Positions 45,910 through 53,232 of a stretch of DNA of 57,088 nucleotides are shown here, in pieces. The position numbers were made by a program, and so were the translations under genes. How positions within the stretch are numbered: position 1 is the first letter of the stretch; every line of letters begins with the position of its first letter. The notes beneath the pieces were generated by a model, which saw only the letters and a list, made by a program, of their open reading frames with translations, made no database searches and had not been told where the DNA came from. Source of the DNA: Actinomycetota bacterium. GTDB taxonomy: Bacteria; Actinomycetota; Actinomycetes; Nanopelagicales; Nanopelagicaceae. The stretch is from positions 1-57,088 of the forward strand of contig WLPT01000009.1 of assembly GCA_009698675.1 (NCBI GenBank), written 5' to 3'.

Positions 45910-46383
45910 TTAATCAAACTTCGTAATAGCATATGAGTAATAGTCACGTGGAATATCATTTTCTAGAAACAGAGCCCGTTGGATGCCTTCAAACTTCCAG
46001 CCAGCCTTATCGAATGCTTTGCGCATTGCGAGATTTCCCTCCTCGGTAGAACCCTCAAGTCGATGGCAGCCCATTCCAAAGGCATGTACGGCTCCAATTC
46101 GCAACGCCTGTGTACCGACTCCCTTTCCGCGGGAGTCGGCAGCTATTTCAATTCCCATCTCCCAGGCACCTTCAGGACGTGTCTTGTCACATTTACGAAG
46201 TTGAAAATCGCCGATTAACTCTCCATCGTTTTCGATCGCTAAATGAAGATAATGGTCATGCCAAGTGCTGGAATTTTCAAATCTTTGTCGAAAGCGCTCT
46301 CTTCGATCTGCACTATCGATCTCACGAATTTCGCAAGCTCGCTCAAACTCATCTGGTCTATAAGGGCGCAGGATGAGGGTCAT
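45910..46383 (-). CDS. GNAT family N-acetyltransferase (RimJ/RimL-like)
   Basis: 157 residues. The acetyl-CoA loop DSRGKGVGTQAL (about 86-97), 'HRLEGSTEEGNLAMRKAFDKAGWKFEGIQR' and the C-terminal 'DYYSYAITKFD' are the RimJ/L-type pattern for acetylating N-termini or small amines. It has no cotranscribed neighbour. The 145 nt before the YCII gene hold nothing I can support. Confidence 0.85.
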   Translation of the reverse strand: MTLILRPYRPDEFERACEIREIDSADRRERFRQRFENSSTWHDHYLHLAIENDGELIGDFQLRKCDKTRPEGAWEMGIEIAADSRGKGVGTQALRIGAVHAFGMGCHRLEGSTEEGNLAMRKAFDKAGWKFEGIQRALFLENDIPRDYYSYAITKFD

Positions 46384-46528
46384 TTCTTGGATCCACAGTT
46401 AGACTCAGTTGAATCGCATTCTGAAATCAATTCGTGAGTGCTAATTGGCATGACTGCATATTACTAAACCACATTCCTGAGAGTGCGCTAGCGGCCAAAA
46501 CATAGAAAATGTCTTCATAGTCCAAGCC

Positions 46529-46861
46529 TCAACCCCCCAAGAGTGGGCGAAGTTCGACTCTCCTGTTGCAGGCTTTAGATCCATCAGCTGCGATTTGACG
46601 AGCAATCTCAAGGTTTGCCGCCTCGATGATCCAGAAGCCACTAAAGAACTCTTTGGATTCAATAAAAGCACCCTCTGTAGCAATGCCCGACCCGTTGCGG
46701 TTATCGATAACTACTGCACTACTTGGTGAATCCATCCCGCATGCAAACAGGCGCGCGCCTTCGGTTTGAATCCTTCCATTGAACTCATCAATGGCCTTTA
46801 TCTCATCAGATGTATGAGGAGAACGAGTTTGGCTATCAATCACGGAAATTAAGAATCTCAT
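46529..46861 (-). CDS. YCII-related domain protein
   Basis: 110 residues, ferredoxin-like YCII fold: 'MRFLISVIDSQTR', 'EEFNGRIQTEGARLFACGMDSPSSAVVIDNR' with the DGR-like and 'SKEFFSGFWIIEAANLEIARQIAADGSKACNRRVELRPLLG', the DGPF/PhnB-like arrangement. Function unknown; some relatives are dehydrochlorinases or sigma-factor accessories. TATAAT is exactly 6 nt before the ATG, a textbook leaderless promoter. Confidence 0.83.
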   Translation of the reverse strand: MRFLISVIDSQTRSPHTSDEIKAIDEFNGRIQTEGARLFACGMDSPSSAVVIDNRNGSGIATEGAFIESKEFFSGFWIIEAANLEIARQIAADGSKACNRRVELRPLLGG

Positions 46862-46873
46862 ATAGTAATTATA
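46862..46873 (-). promoter_or_regulatory. leaderless promoter of the YCII gene
   Basis: On the minus strand TATAAT (46873-46868) is followed by TACTAT and then the ATG at 46861. Transcription would begin at or next to the A of ATG. No Shine-Dalgarno is present. Confidence 0.75.
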
Positions 46874-46895
46874 GGTTCCATCCCTTTAAATTTAC

Positions 46896-47468
46896 TCATT
46901 GGGAAAACTGCGTTTTCTTGTAGAGCTTACCCTTTACGTCGTATGTGACCCACGTTCCCGTCTGCGTACCGTTTTTGAAACTACCAGATCGCATGATTAC
47001 TCCAGTCTTTCGAAACCATTCCCACTCTCCATGGAGTTTGCCCGCTTTGTATTTACCTCTGGCCTTTAAGACCCCATTTGGATAGAAAACTAGGTACTCA
47101 CCGTTGGTTTTTGGGTACTGTGAATTAATCTGAGTAATCTTTTCTTTAAGAATTTTCTTAAGAAGCTGCTTTGGAAAAGCTTTTCCTAAATCAAAGTGAA
47201 TTGAACCTTTGGTTTGCACGTAATCTCTTAACTCGTTTTCAAATTGTGCATTAATCGATCCGCTGTAAGGGAAAAGACTATTATGGTTTTTATAACCATC
47301 GAATCCAATCACTGGTACACCTTCAATTACAAAGGTTGGTATCCCATATTTGATTACCTGCTCAGCAGCTGGCAATTCAGATGCAATGAGATCGCGTAAG
47401 GCCGTCAATAGCCCCCTTTGGGCAGGTGAGAATTTTCGCAAATGTGCCGAAACCTGTGCCGTAGACAT
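46896..47468 (-). CDS. DUF1801 - MORN-repeat fusion protein
   Basis: 190 residues. Residues about 1-118 are DUF1801 (YdhG/iron-chaperone-like: 'LRDLIASELPAAEQVIKYGIPTFVIEGVPVIGFDGYKNHNSLFPYSG...KGSIHFDLGKAFPKQLLKKILKEKI'). Residues about 122-190 hold three MORN-like repeats ('NGEYLVFYPNGVLKARGKYKAGKLHGEWEWFRKTGVIMRSGSFKNGTQTGTWVTY'). The combination is unusual to me. MORN units of this type occur in toxin-antitoxin-like and membrane-associated proteins. TATAAT is 6 nt before the ATG. Confidence 0.8.
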   Translation of the reverse strand: MSTAQVSAHLRKFSPAQRGLLTALRDLIASELPAAEQVIKYGIPTFVIEGVPVIGFDGYKNHNSLFPYSGSINAQFENELRDYVQTKGSIHFDLGKAFPKQLLKKILKEKITQINSQYPKTNGEYLVFYPNGVLKARGKYKAGKLHGEWEWFRKTGVIMRSGSFKNGTQTGTWVTYDVKGKLYKKTQFSQ

Positions 47469-47480
47469 TTGTAAATTATA
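47469..47480 (-). promoter_or_regulatory. leaderless promoter of the DUF1801-MORN gene
   Basis: TATAAT (47480-47475) then TTACAA then the ATG at 47468 on the minus strand. The divergent DUF1761 gene has the same layout (TAAAAT 47523-47528, then 6 nt, then ATG 47535), so both promoters sit back to back in 66 bp. Confidence 0.75.
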
Positions 47481-47534
47481 CGAAATTCCCGCCTAAATCT
47501 TCAGTTCTATTGTAAATTTATGTAAAATACCCGC

Positions 47535-47960
47535 ATGACATTTTCTGGTTTGAACTTAATTGGCGTATTAATTGCATTCATATTCTCATTTGCCAGCGGT
47601 GGCATCTGGTTTGGCCCTAAGACTTTTTATCCAGTCTGGATGAAGGCTAAGGGCATCGCATCAGGTCAATTGAGTACCAGTCAAAATAAGCCCGTTCTGC
47701 TCTTTGGAGGGACAATTCTTGGCGTTCTCATTCAAACCTTTACAGTGGCATTGATCATTAACTCACTCGGAAAACATGTTGACATTGGAATTCTTGATGG
47801 GGCCGGAGTTGGATTTGCCCTCGGTGTTGGAGTTTCGATGTTTTCATCTCTCTCCCACAGATTATTTGGTGGTGAGAGCTTGAAAGTCTGGGTAATTGAA
47901 ACCGCTAACGATGCGATTAATTTAACCATTGCTGGAGCAATTATCGCTTTCTTTAATTAG
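47535..47960 (+). CDS. DUF1761-family membrane protein
   Basis: 141 residues, four hydrophobic segments: 'LNLIGVLIAFIFSFASGGIWFGPKTFYPVWMKAKGI' followed by three more, the DUF1761 pattern with the GxxWFGP...W motif. Function unknown. It ends about 55 nt before the lipoprotein gene. Confidence 0.8.
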   Translation: MTFSGLNLIGVLIAFIFSFASGGIWFGPKTFYPVWMKAKGIASGQLSTSQNKPVLLFGGTILGVLIQTFTVALIINSLGKHVDIGILDGAGVGFALGVGVSMFSSLSHRLFGGESLKVWVIETANDAINLTIAGAIIAFFN

Positions 47961-48016
47961 TAGGTTTTTGCTCAATCTCCTTCGGCGTATCTCCAATTCG
48001 ACTGTTATGATGAAGT

Positions 48017-48565
48017 ATGAAGTTACGCATTGCACTTGCATTAGCCGCTCTCTTGTTAACAAGTTGTAGCACTGTTGTGAACGGTGTTTCTACCGATAGA
48101 GTGGAAGCAGTCGCCGGCAAAGTACCCGCAACTTGTGAAATACCTGCAGTAGTAAGTGCATTTGCAACGCAAGTTCCTGGATCTAAATTTGTTCCAACTC
48201 ATTGGCAACCTTCACCCAAAACCGATTTGGAAGCAGCTCTCAATAATCAAGGGATTGCCTGTACATATGGAATTCAGGTAGCAGAAATTGGTGGCACTAT
48301 TCTTTGGGCATCAAATTCCAAAAATGTATGGGATGAACGCAAGCATTCATGGATTGATGCGGGTGAAACTCCAATTAATCTCCCAGGAATCGAAGAAACT
48401 GCTGCTTATATTTTGCAAGATGGGACTTCAGCCGATGAAATGCACGTATGGCGGATAAATCTGCTAATTCGCGGAGTGTGGATACAGGTCGGCGCATCCT
48501 TCTTGCAAAACCTTGATGAGGCACTTGCGATCATCAAGGCATCAATCGCGGCAATAGATTATTAG
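48017..48565 (+). CDS. lipoprotein, unknown function
   Basis: 182 residues. The lipoprotein signal has lipobox LLTSC with the lipidated Cys at 17, so the protein is anchored outside the membrane. The mature part has two more Cys ('PATCEIPAVV' and 'GIACTYGIQVAEIGGTILWAS'), possibly a disulfide, in a mixed alpha/beta region. I do not recognise a family. TATGAT lies 5 nt before the ATG (leaderless). The downstream MFS gene has its own promoter-like site. Confidence 0.8.
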   Translation: MKLRIALALAALLLTSCSTVVNGVSTDRVEAVAGKVPATCEIPAVVSAFATQVPGSKFVPTHWQPSPKTDLEAALNNQGIACTYGIQVAEIGGTILWASNSKNVWDERKHSWIDAGETPINLPGIEETAAYILQDGTSADEMHVWRINLLIRGVWIQVGASFLQNLDEALAIIKASIAAIDY

Positions 48566-48609
48566 TAGTTTTTCAACCCTACTCCCATAAGCAGGGGTAG
48601 GGTTTAGCC

Positions 48610-50109
48610 ATGAGCAAGAAGATTCACCCGCTAACGTTGCCTGCAATTGCCTTGAGTTTGATGACAGTGATTTCAGCTGTCGCTGGCCTCAACGTTGCGC
48701 TACCGTCTATTGCCAGAGATTTAGGTGCAACACAAACTCAACTAACGTGGATTGTGGATGCCTATACCGTTATTTTCGCTGGGTTGCTCTTACTCTCCGG
48801 TGCACTTTCAGATCGTTTCGGACGTCGAAATGGTCTTGTCTTCGGATTAGTTATTTACCTATCAGTTGCAGCATACGGCTTAGTTGTAAATAGCATCGGC
48901 AACCTAATCATTTTGAGGGCGGTAATGGGTGTTGGTGCAGCCTTTATCATGCCTTCGACTCTTTCAGTTATCACAGCATCATTTCCACGAGAGGATCGCT
49001 CTCGCGCCGTTGGCGTATGGGTAGGTGTGGCAGGTGGTGGAGCCTTCATTGGCCTATTCGGCAGTGCATTCTTGATGCGCTATTACTCTTGGCACTCTTT
49101 ATTTGCAATGAACATGGTACTTGCTCTCTTAGGGCTCATTGGAGCACTCACTGTTGTTCCAAACTCCGCCGATACAACGGGTAAGAAACTAGATGTAAGC
49201 GGTGGTTTGATTTCAATAGCACTAGTCGGTGGATTGGTTTATGGAATTATTGAAGGCGCAGAGCTTGGCTGGAGTTCCACGCAGGCGCTACTTGGCTTCT
49301 TGCTCACTGGAATAACTCTGCCAACATTTATAATCGTGGAGCTTCGAAAAGAAGCACCTCTCCTAGACCCGAGATTATTTGCTAATCGAGGGTTTTCAAT
49401 GGGGGCTCTGTCTATCCTTCTCCAATTTTTCGGCCAATTTGGTTTTATTTTTGTAGGTTTACAATTTCTACAATTCGTCTACGGATTTACCCCATGGCAG
49501 GCAGTACTGCGGCTGATGGTGGTGCCTCTAATAGTGTTGCCAATGTCTCGAGTAGCTGGTGTCCTTAGTAAGAAAATTCCACAAAAATATCTCGGATCGT
49601 TCGGTCTCACTTTCTTAGCATTCGGAATGTATGTATTTAGCACAATGTCATTTACCTTCTCTTACGTACATTTTTGGAGTGGCTTAGCCCTCTTCGCTTT
49701 TGGCATGGCCCTGGCCTCCACTCCAGCTACGACAGCAATCACTAATTCTTTACCAGCCGAAAAACAGGGAGTCGCCTCGGCTGTAAATGATGTCTCACGC
49801 GAGGTGGGAAGTGCACTTGGAATCGCAATCGTCGGGGCAATTTTAAATACTTCCTACCGAAGTGGGATGGCTGAGTCGGTAAAACAATTACCAACCGCAC
49901 TTGCTGAAAAAGTATCGCACTCAATTGCTTTCACCAGCATGAAAACGCCCGCAGGAATGGAAACCCAATTTGCGGATCTTAGACAAAAAGCCTTTGAGTC
50001 ATTCAAACATGGAACTTCGCTTAGTATGCAAATGATCATGTGGGTTGCTATCGCAACCGCAATTACAATCTTCATATTTGCACCTAAGAATATCCACGAA
50101 GTCAGTTGA
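48610..50109 (+). CDS. MFS drug efflux transporter, DHA2 (EmrB/QacA) type
   Basis: 499 residues with about 14 membrane helices. Motif A is 'LLSGALSDRFGRRNGLVFG' (about 59-77) and motif C is 'GVGVAGGGAFIGLFGSAFL' in modified form. 'LNVALPSIARDLGATQTQLTWIVDAYTVIFA' is the DHA2 N-terminal hallmark. It exports cationic or amphipathic drugs by proton antiport. TAGGGT lies 6 nt before the ATG. Confidence 0.9.
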   Translation: MSKKIHPLTLPAIALSLMTVISAVAGLNVALPSIARDLGATQTQLTWIVDAYTVIFAGLLLLSGALSDRFGRRNGLVFGLVIYLSVAAYGLVVNSIGNLIILRAVMGVGAAFIMPSTLSVITASFPREDRSRAVGVWVGVAGGGAFIGLFGSAFLMRYYSWHSLFAMNMVLALLGLIGALTVVPNSADTTGKKLDVSGGLISIALVGGLVYGIIEGAELGWSSTQALLGFLLTGITLPTFIIVELRKEAPLLDPRLFANRGFSMGALSILLQFFGQFGFIFVGLQFLQFVYGFTPWQAVLRLMVVPLIVLPMSRVAGVLSKKIPQKYLGSFGLTFLAFGMYVFSTMSFTFSYVHFWSGLALFAFGMALASTPATTAITNSLPAEKQGVASAVNDVSREVGSALGIAIVGAILNTSYRSGMAESVKQLPTALAEKVSHSIAFTSMKTPAGMETQFADLRQKAFESFKHGTSLSMQMIMWVAIATAITIFIFAPKNIHEVS

Positions 50110-50150
50110 GAAGAACCTGCCTACGAGCCGGAGAGTACATTGTTACGCGT

Positions 50151-50180
50151 GAGGACAGGTTCGATTCCTAAAGTGCCCCA
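50151..50180 (+). other. tRNA/tmRNA 3'-end-like remnant
   Basis: GACAGGTTCGATTCCTAAAG followed by TGCCCCA looks like a T-arm plus acceptor 3' strand. The TTCGATT loop is canonical, but the two outer T-stem pairs are broken and no matching 5' acceptor strand lies within 80 nt upstream. It is therefore a fragment, not a gene. Integrases often target such ends. Confidence 0.35.
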
Positions 50181-50208
50181 AAGATTACTTACTTGGAATG
50201 GGGATCTC

Positions 50209-50484
50209 TTAGAAATTCACACCAGCTGGTGGAGTCGTTAGAAACACCTCGAGATCCCAAATAGCAAAGAATGGTAGAGATTTAATAGTCGACAGAAGAC
50301 TAGATTCATCTTCACCAAAAGCCTCAAGAAATACCGTGCGCTTTGACATCGCTACTTTGATAAATCCAAGCTGACCACGCTCGGCTAATACTTTGGCCTG
50401 TACCTGCTCTGCTGGAATTAGCGCACGTATATCTTCGGGAGTTACACCCTCTTTGAATGTGGCAACGACAATATAGCTATTCAT
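50209..50484 (-). CDS. muconolactone isomerase-like small protein
   Basis: 91 residues with a ferredoxin-like pattern: 'YIVVATFKEGVTPEDIRALIPAEQVQAKVLAERGQLGFIKVAMSKRTVFLEAFGEDESSLLSTIKSLPFFAIWDLEVFLTT'. This matches the muconolactone delta-isomerase-like domain (MIase), often found as regulators or accessory enzymes next to MarR genes. It diverges from a MarR gene here. Substrate unknown. Confidence 0.7.
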   Translation of the reverse strand: MNSYIVVATFKEGVTPEDIRALIPAEQVQAKVLAERGQLGFIKVAMSKRTVFLEAFGEDESSLLSTIKSLPFFAIWDLEVFLTTPPAGVNF

Positions 50485-50515
50485 TTGATACCCAAATCCT
50501 GTGAGACGTTATTAC

Positions 50516-50549
50516 TTGACATATCAACTATATCTGATTTAATACTCCT
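50516..50549 (+). promoter_or_regulatory. consensus sigma-70 promoter, leaderless MarR
   Basis: TTGACA (50516-50521) and TAATAC (50540-50545) are separated by 18 nt, and the GTG start follows at 50550, so the transcript is essentially leaderless. The spacer contains two ATATC units 9 bp apart that could be a regulator site. Confidence 0.75.
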
Positions 50550-51032
50550 GTGGCACAAAAGGGTATGAAGGATCTCGATTCCAAGGCCTGGAGAGCATTC
50601 CACAAAATCGGCACCAGCCTCCTTCCCCACCTTGGTCGACAAATAACCAATCACTCTGGAATATCTGCGACTGAGTACATAGTGCTTATAGCTCTCTCTG
50701 AATTAACACTTCCAAGCGTGAACCTGAATCGACTAGCTCAAGGTCTTGGATGGGAGATTAGTCGCATGTCCCATCAGCTTTCCCGAATGGATGAGGCCGG
50801 CTTAGTAAAGAAAACAAAGAACCTTGAAGATTCTCGCTGCTTCGATGTCTCGATAACGGCAAAGGGAAGGAAAATAGCCGAAGCGGCCATTCCTTTGCAG
50901 TCCAAGGAAATCAACCATTGCTTTAGCCAGGTGCTAACGCAGGCTCAGATGAGGTCTTTAATAGAAATATCTGAAGCAATCTCAACTCATATGAAAGAAA
51001 ATCACCCCCTAAATAAGAAAGTAGATAAATAA
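50550..51032 (+). CDS. MarR family transcriptional regulator
   Basis: 160 residues, winged-helix regulator: helix-turn-helix 'VNLNRLAQGLGWEISRMSHQLSRM' (about 58-81), then 'DEAGLVKKTKNLEDSRCFDVSITAKG' wing. A single Cys in the wing (SRCFD) could be redox active, which is speculation. The start is GTG 50550 immediately after a consensus promoter. The DoxX-like gene begins at 51033, directly after its stop, so the two form an operon. Confidence 0.88.
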   Translation: MAQKGMKDLDSKAWRAFHKIGTSLLPHLGRQITNHSGISATEYIVLIALSELTLPSVNLNRLAQGLGWEISRMSHQLSRMDEAGLVKKTKNLEDSRCFDVSITAKGRKIAEAAIPLQSKEINHCFSQVLTQAQMRSLIEISEAISTHMKENHPLNKKVDK

Positions 51033-51383
51033 ATGACAATCGCACTCGACATATTCGCAGCTTTGCTCGCATTTGCCGCTATTGGATCAGCCGTGTCAAA
51101 GCTTAAGAAGGTCCCAGATGTCATGGCAGCGATGGCTAAAGTTGGCGTTAAACCACATCAGATTCCCGTTCTTGCATTCTTGGAAATCGCAGGTGGGCTT
51201 GGAATTATCGCTGGTATATGGAACAAACCTCTCGGAGTATTAGCTTCTGCATGCCTGGCTCTCTACTTCGCAGGTGCGCTATTCACACACTTCTCACGCA
51301 AGCATAAAGTTGCAGATTTCGGGGCTGCACTTGGAATCTTCATCATCGCATGCATCACGACCGCCTTAGAGCTCAAGCGATAA
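51033..51383 (+). CDS. DoxX-like membrane protein
   Basis: 116 residues, four membrane helices with the DoxX-like pattern: 'FAAIGSAVSKLKKVPDVMAAMAKVGVKPHQIPVLAFLEIAGGLGIIAGIWNKPLGVLASACLALYFAGALFTHFSRK'. DoxX-like proteins often sit behind MarR regulators and may take part in redox or thiol stress. It follows the MarR gene without a gap. Confidence 0.87.
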   Translation: MTIALDIFAALLAFAAIGSAVSKLKKVPDVMAAMAKVGVKPHQIPVLAFLEIAGGLGIIAGIWNKPLGVLASACLALYFAGALFTHFSRKHKVADFGAALGIFIIACITTALELKR

Positions 51384-51397
51384 ATGGAGGGTAAAAG

Positions 51398-51426
51398 GGA
51401 CGAGCCTGTAAGCCGGATCGAAACCG
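51398..51426 (-). repeat. RNase P RNA 3'-end-like motif, copy 1
   Basis: Reading the minus strand, CGGCTTACAGGCTCGTCC resembles the conserved 3' terminal strand of bacterial class A RNase P RNA. No RNase P body adjoins it: the sequence on its 5' side is the SRPBCC gene. A short hairpin (CTTCGA/TTCGAAG) lies about 35 nt farther on. It is one of six similar sites. Confidence 0.5.
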
Positions 51427-51485
51427 TACCGCGCTACAGCGGATTCTAAATACAAACCTTCGAGAAGTTCGAAGCTGATGGGAAA

Positions 51486-51968
51486 CTATTTTGATTCAGC
51501 AACTACCTTGAGACGAACTAAAGTTTTCACGACGGCAATCTGAGCCCATGGGTAAGATTTACGTAGGTTGAGCCAGATCTGTGCGATCCCCGGAGCAAAA
51601 GTGCCATCGAAGGTTTCAGTCACCTGGGTTGAACCGTTTCCAAGATCTACTAACTCGTAACGCCATCTCCATCGACCTAGATGTCGCCAGGCAATCAGCT
51701 CATCCTTTTTATACTCAACAACCATGTTTAGTATTCGATAATCAATGACAAGGTGCATCTTCATGCCGAATTTGGAACTCAAGATTAATTCATCGGGGCC
51801 GCTTACACTTGCTTTGATTGATTCGCTCCCATCAATCTCTTCATGTCTCTTAGGATTACTGAGAATAGAGAAAACTGATGATGGTTTTGCATGAATAATA
51901 ATTCGAGCAGACTTAATCTTGGGATTGCCAGTTTCGAGAATCTCGGCGCGAACTTTGTTTTCAGCCAT
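51486..51968 (-). CDS. SRPBCC family protein
   Basis: 160 residues, START/Bet v1-like helix-grip fold: 'IKSARIIIHAKPSSVFSILSNPKRHEEIDGSESIKASVSG' then 'WRHLGRWRWRYELVDLGNGSTQVTETFDGTFAPGI', typical of polyketide-cyclase/dehydrase-like proteins that bind hydrophobic ligands. TATACT is exactly 6 nt before the ATG. It is a single gene. Confidence 0.85.
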   Translation of the reverse strand: MAENKVRAEILETGNPKIKSARIIIHAKPSSVFSILSNPKRHEEIDGSESIKASVSGPDELILSSKFGMKMHLVIDYRILNMVVEYKKDELIAWRHLGRWRWRYELVDLGNGSTQVTETFDGTFAPGIAQIWLNLRKSYPWAQIAVVKTLVRLKVVAESK

Positions 51969-51991
51969 GTATAAAGTATAAAAGAAAAGGT

Positions 51992-52003
51992 GCCCTATAA
52001 GGC
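51992..52003 (-). repeat. RNase P RNA 3'-end-like motif, copy 2 (short)
   Basis: GCCTTATAGGGC on the minus strand is the core of the motif. An inverted repeat (AAGGCAA at 51999-52005 and TTGCCTA) directly follows it on the plus strand and overlaps the AHSA1 stop region. The site lies between two minus-strand genes. Confidence 0.4.
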
Positions 52004-52017
52004 AAATCTAGGCTTGC

Positions 52018-52485
52018 CTAAGATTTTAGGAACTCTCCTAGTGAATCAAAGTAGCTTTCGATTCCTTGTGTCATTAGAGCTATTTGCGCCTCTGGCGCTT
52101 TACCATATTGGCTAAATCTGGACCACGATTTCTCTCCCCGAGCCTCAAATTCAACCGATATTTGATGAGCTGGAGTGCTGAAATCTTTATGTTCAAATGC
52201 ATCCTTAGATTCTGTGTAGTGCATTGAGTGCTCGAATCTAAGATTGTCTTGAATTAGAGAATATTTTCCGAAGAAATATGAAATTGATTCGCGACCGGGA
52301 ACTTGGACAGCATAGGCCCACAATCCCCCTATCTTCATTTCAGATTGAGTCGATCCAGAAACACAACTCATTCCAACAGGATGATGCCATACTTCAAGAG
52401 CGTGAGCATCTGTCCACGCGTGCCACAGTTTGTCGATATATACGTTAAATTCACGTTCTACTGAGTAAAGAGGAGCCAAAGTCAT
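52018..52485 (-). CDS. AHSA1/SRPBCC-family protein
   Basis: 155 residues: 'PLYSVEREFNVYIDKLWHAWTDAHALEVWHHPVGM' and 'EMKIGGLWAYAVQVPGRESISYFFGKYSLIQDNLRFEHSM' match the AHSA1 branch (activator of Hsp90 ATPase homologue 1-like) of the START fold. TATTAT is exactly 6 nt upstream of ATG 52485, so I prefer this start over the frame extending to 52515. Adjacent to another START-fold gene. Confidence 0.85.
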   Translation of the reverse strand: MTLAPLYSVEREFNVYIDKLWHAWTDAHALEVWHHPVGMSCVSGSTQSEMKIGGLWAYAVQVPGRESISYFFGKYSLIQDNLRFEHSMHYTESKDAFEHKDFSTPAHQISVEFEARGEKSWSRFSQYGKAPEAQIALMTQGIESYFDSLGEFLKS

Positions 52486-52527
52486 TTCGTAATAATACCT
52501 TCTAACCGCAAGCAATAATTGAAAAGA

Positions 52528-52549
52528 AACCGCCCTATAAGCCGGACCC
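52528..52549 (-). repeat. RNase P RNA 3'-end-like motif, copy 3
   Basis: TCCGGCTTATAGGGCGGTT on the minus strand. It lies between divergent genes (AHSA1 start 52485, GyrI-like start 52575), followed by the short hairpin AGCC-gaa-GGCT. Confidence 0.5.
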
Positions 52550-52574
52550 TTCAGCCGAAGGCTTATTATGGGCT

Positions 52575-53192
52575 ATGGAGAAATTTGACTTGAAAAAGAC
52601 ATTGCCTGATTATTTCAAAGCTTCCCCTTCCAAATTCTCTGTCGTAAAATTGCCAAAATTCAATTATTTAATGGTTGACGGTAAAGGCGACCCAAACACT
52701 TCGCATTCGTACCTAGAAGCTATCGAACTTCTTTACGGGATTTCTTACACTCTTAAATTCATGAGCAAGGATGAGTTGGGCCGAGATTATGTCGTTCCAC
52801 CGTTAGAAGGACTTTGGTGGGCAAAGGATTTGAATAGCTTCGAGAAGAGAGAAAAGTCTAAATGGAGTTGGACAATGATCATTATGGTTCCAAATGGAAT
52901 AACTAAGGCTTTTGCGACGAAGGCAATAAAGACGTTCAAGGAGAAAAAACCTGAAGCAAACATTTCCAAGATTCGCTTCGATTCCTTAACCGAGGGACTT
53001 TCTGTGCAAATTCTCCATGTTGGTCCATACGACGCAGAGGGTCAAGTACTTGCTCGAATGCACAAAGAGTTTATGCCTGAGAACAATTATGTATTTAATG
53101 GGATTCACCACGAAATATATCTTGGCGACCCTCGAAAGACCTCGCCTGAAAAATTAAAGACTATTCTTCGCCAACCTGTTAAAAAGAAATAG
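52575..53192 (+). CDS. GyrI-like small-molecule-binding protein
   Basis: 205 residues, GyrI-like (SHS2-repeat) domain: 'FSVVKLPKFNYLMVDGKGDPNTSHSYLEAIELLYGISYTLKF...YVVPPLEGLWW' and 'SVQILHVGPYDAEGQVLARMHKEFM'. The lone domain, without a HTH, suggests ligand sequestration or isothiocyanate-type hydrolysis seen in some relatives. TATTAT is 5 nt before the ATG (leaderless). Confidence 0.87.
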   Translation: MEKFDLKKTLPDYFKASPSKFSVVKLPKFNYLMVDGKGDPNTSHSYLEAIELLYGISYTLKFMSKDELGRDYVVPPLEGLWWAKDLNSFEKREKSKWSWTMIIMVPNGITKAFATKAIKTFKEKKPEANISKIRFDSLTEGLSVQILHVGPYDAEGQVLARMHKEFMPENNYVFNGIHHEIYLGDPRKTSPEKLKTILRQPVKKK

Positions 53193-53213
53193 AAGAGTCG
53201 CCCTAAAAGAGGG
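53192..53213 (-). repeat. RNase P RNA 3'-end-like motif, copy 4
   Basis: GAAGAGTCGCCCTAAAAG on the plus strand, starting at the last base of the GyrI-like stop codon. The plus-strand left half is identical to copies 5 and 6. It lies between convergent genes. Confidence 0.5.
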
Positions 53214-53232
53214 AAATCAAATATGTTTGAAC

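Noticed and set aside
46500..46570. Possible tRNA T-arm (GTTCGACTC) near the YCII stop
   Set aside because: The flanking bases do not pair into a stem and the sequence is mostly explained by YCII codons.
51380..51480. Full rnpB gene at the first RNase P-like motif
   Set aside because: Only about 25 nt resemble the 3' end; the adjoining 400 nt encode an SRPBCC protein and lack the conserved RNase P core.
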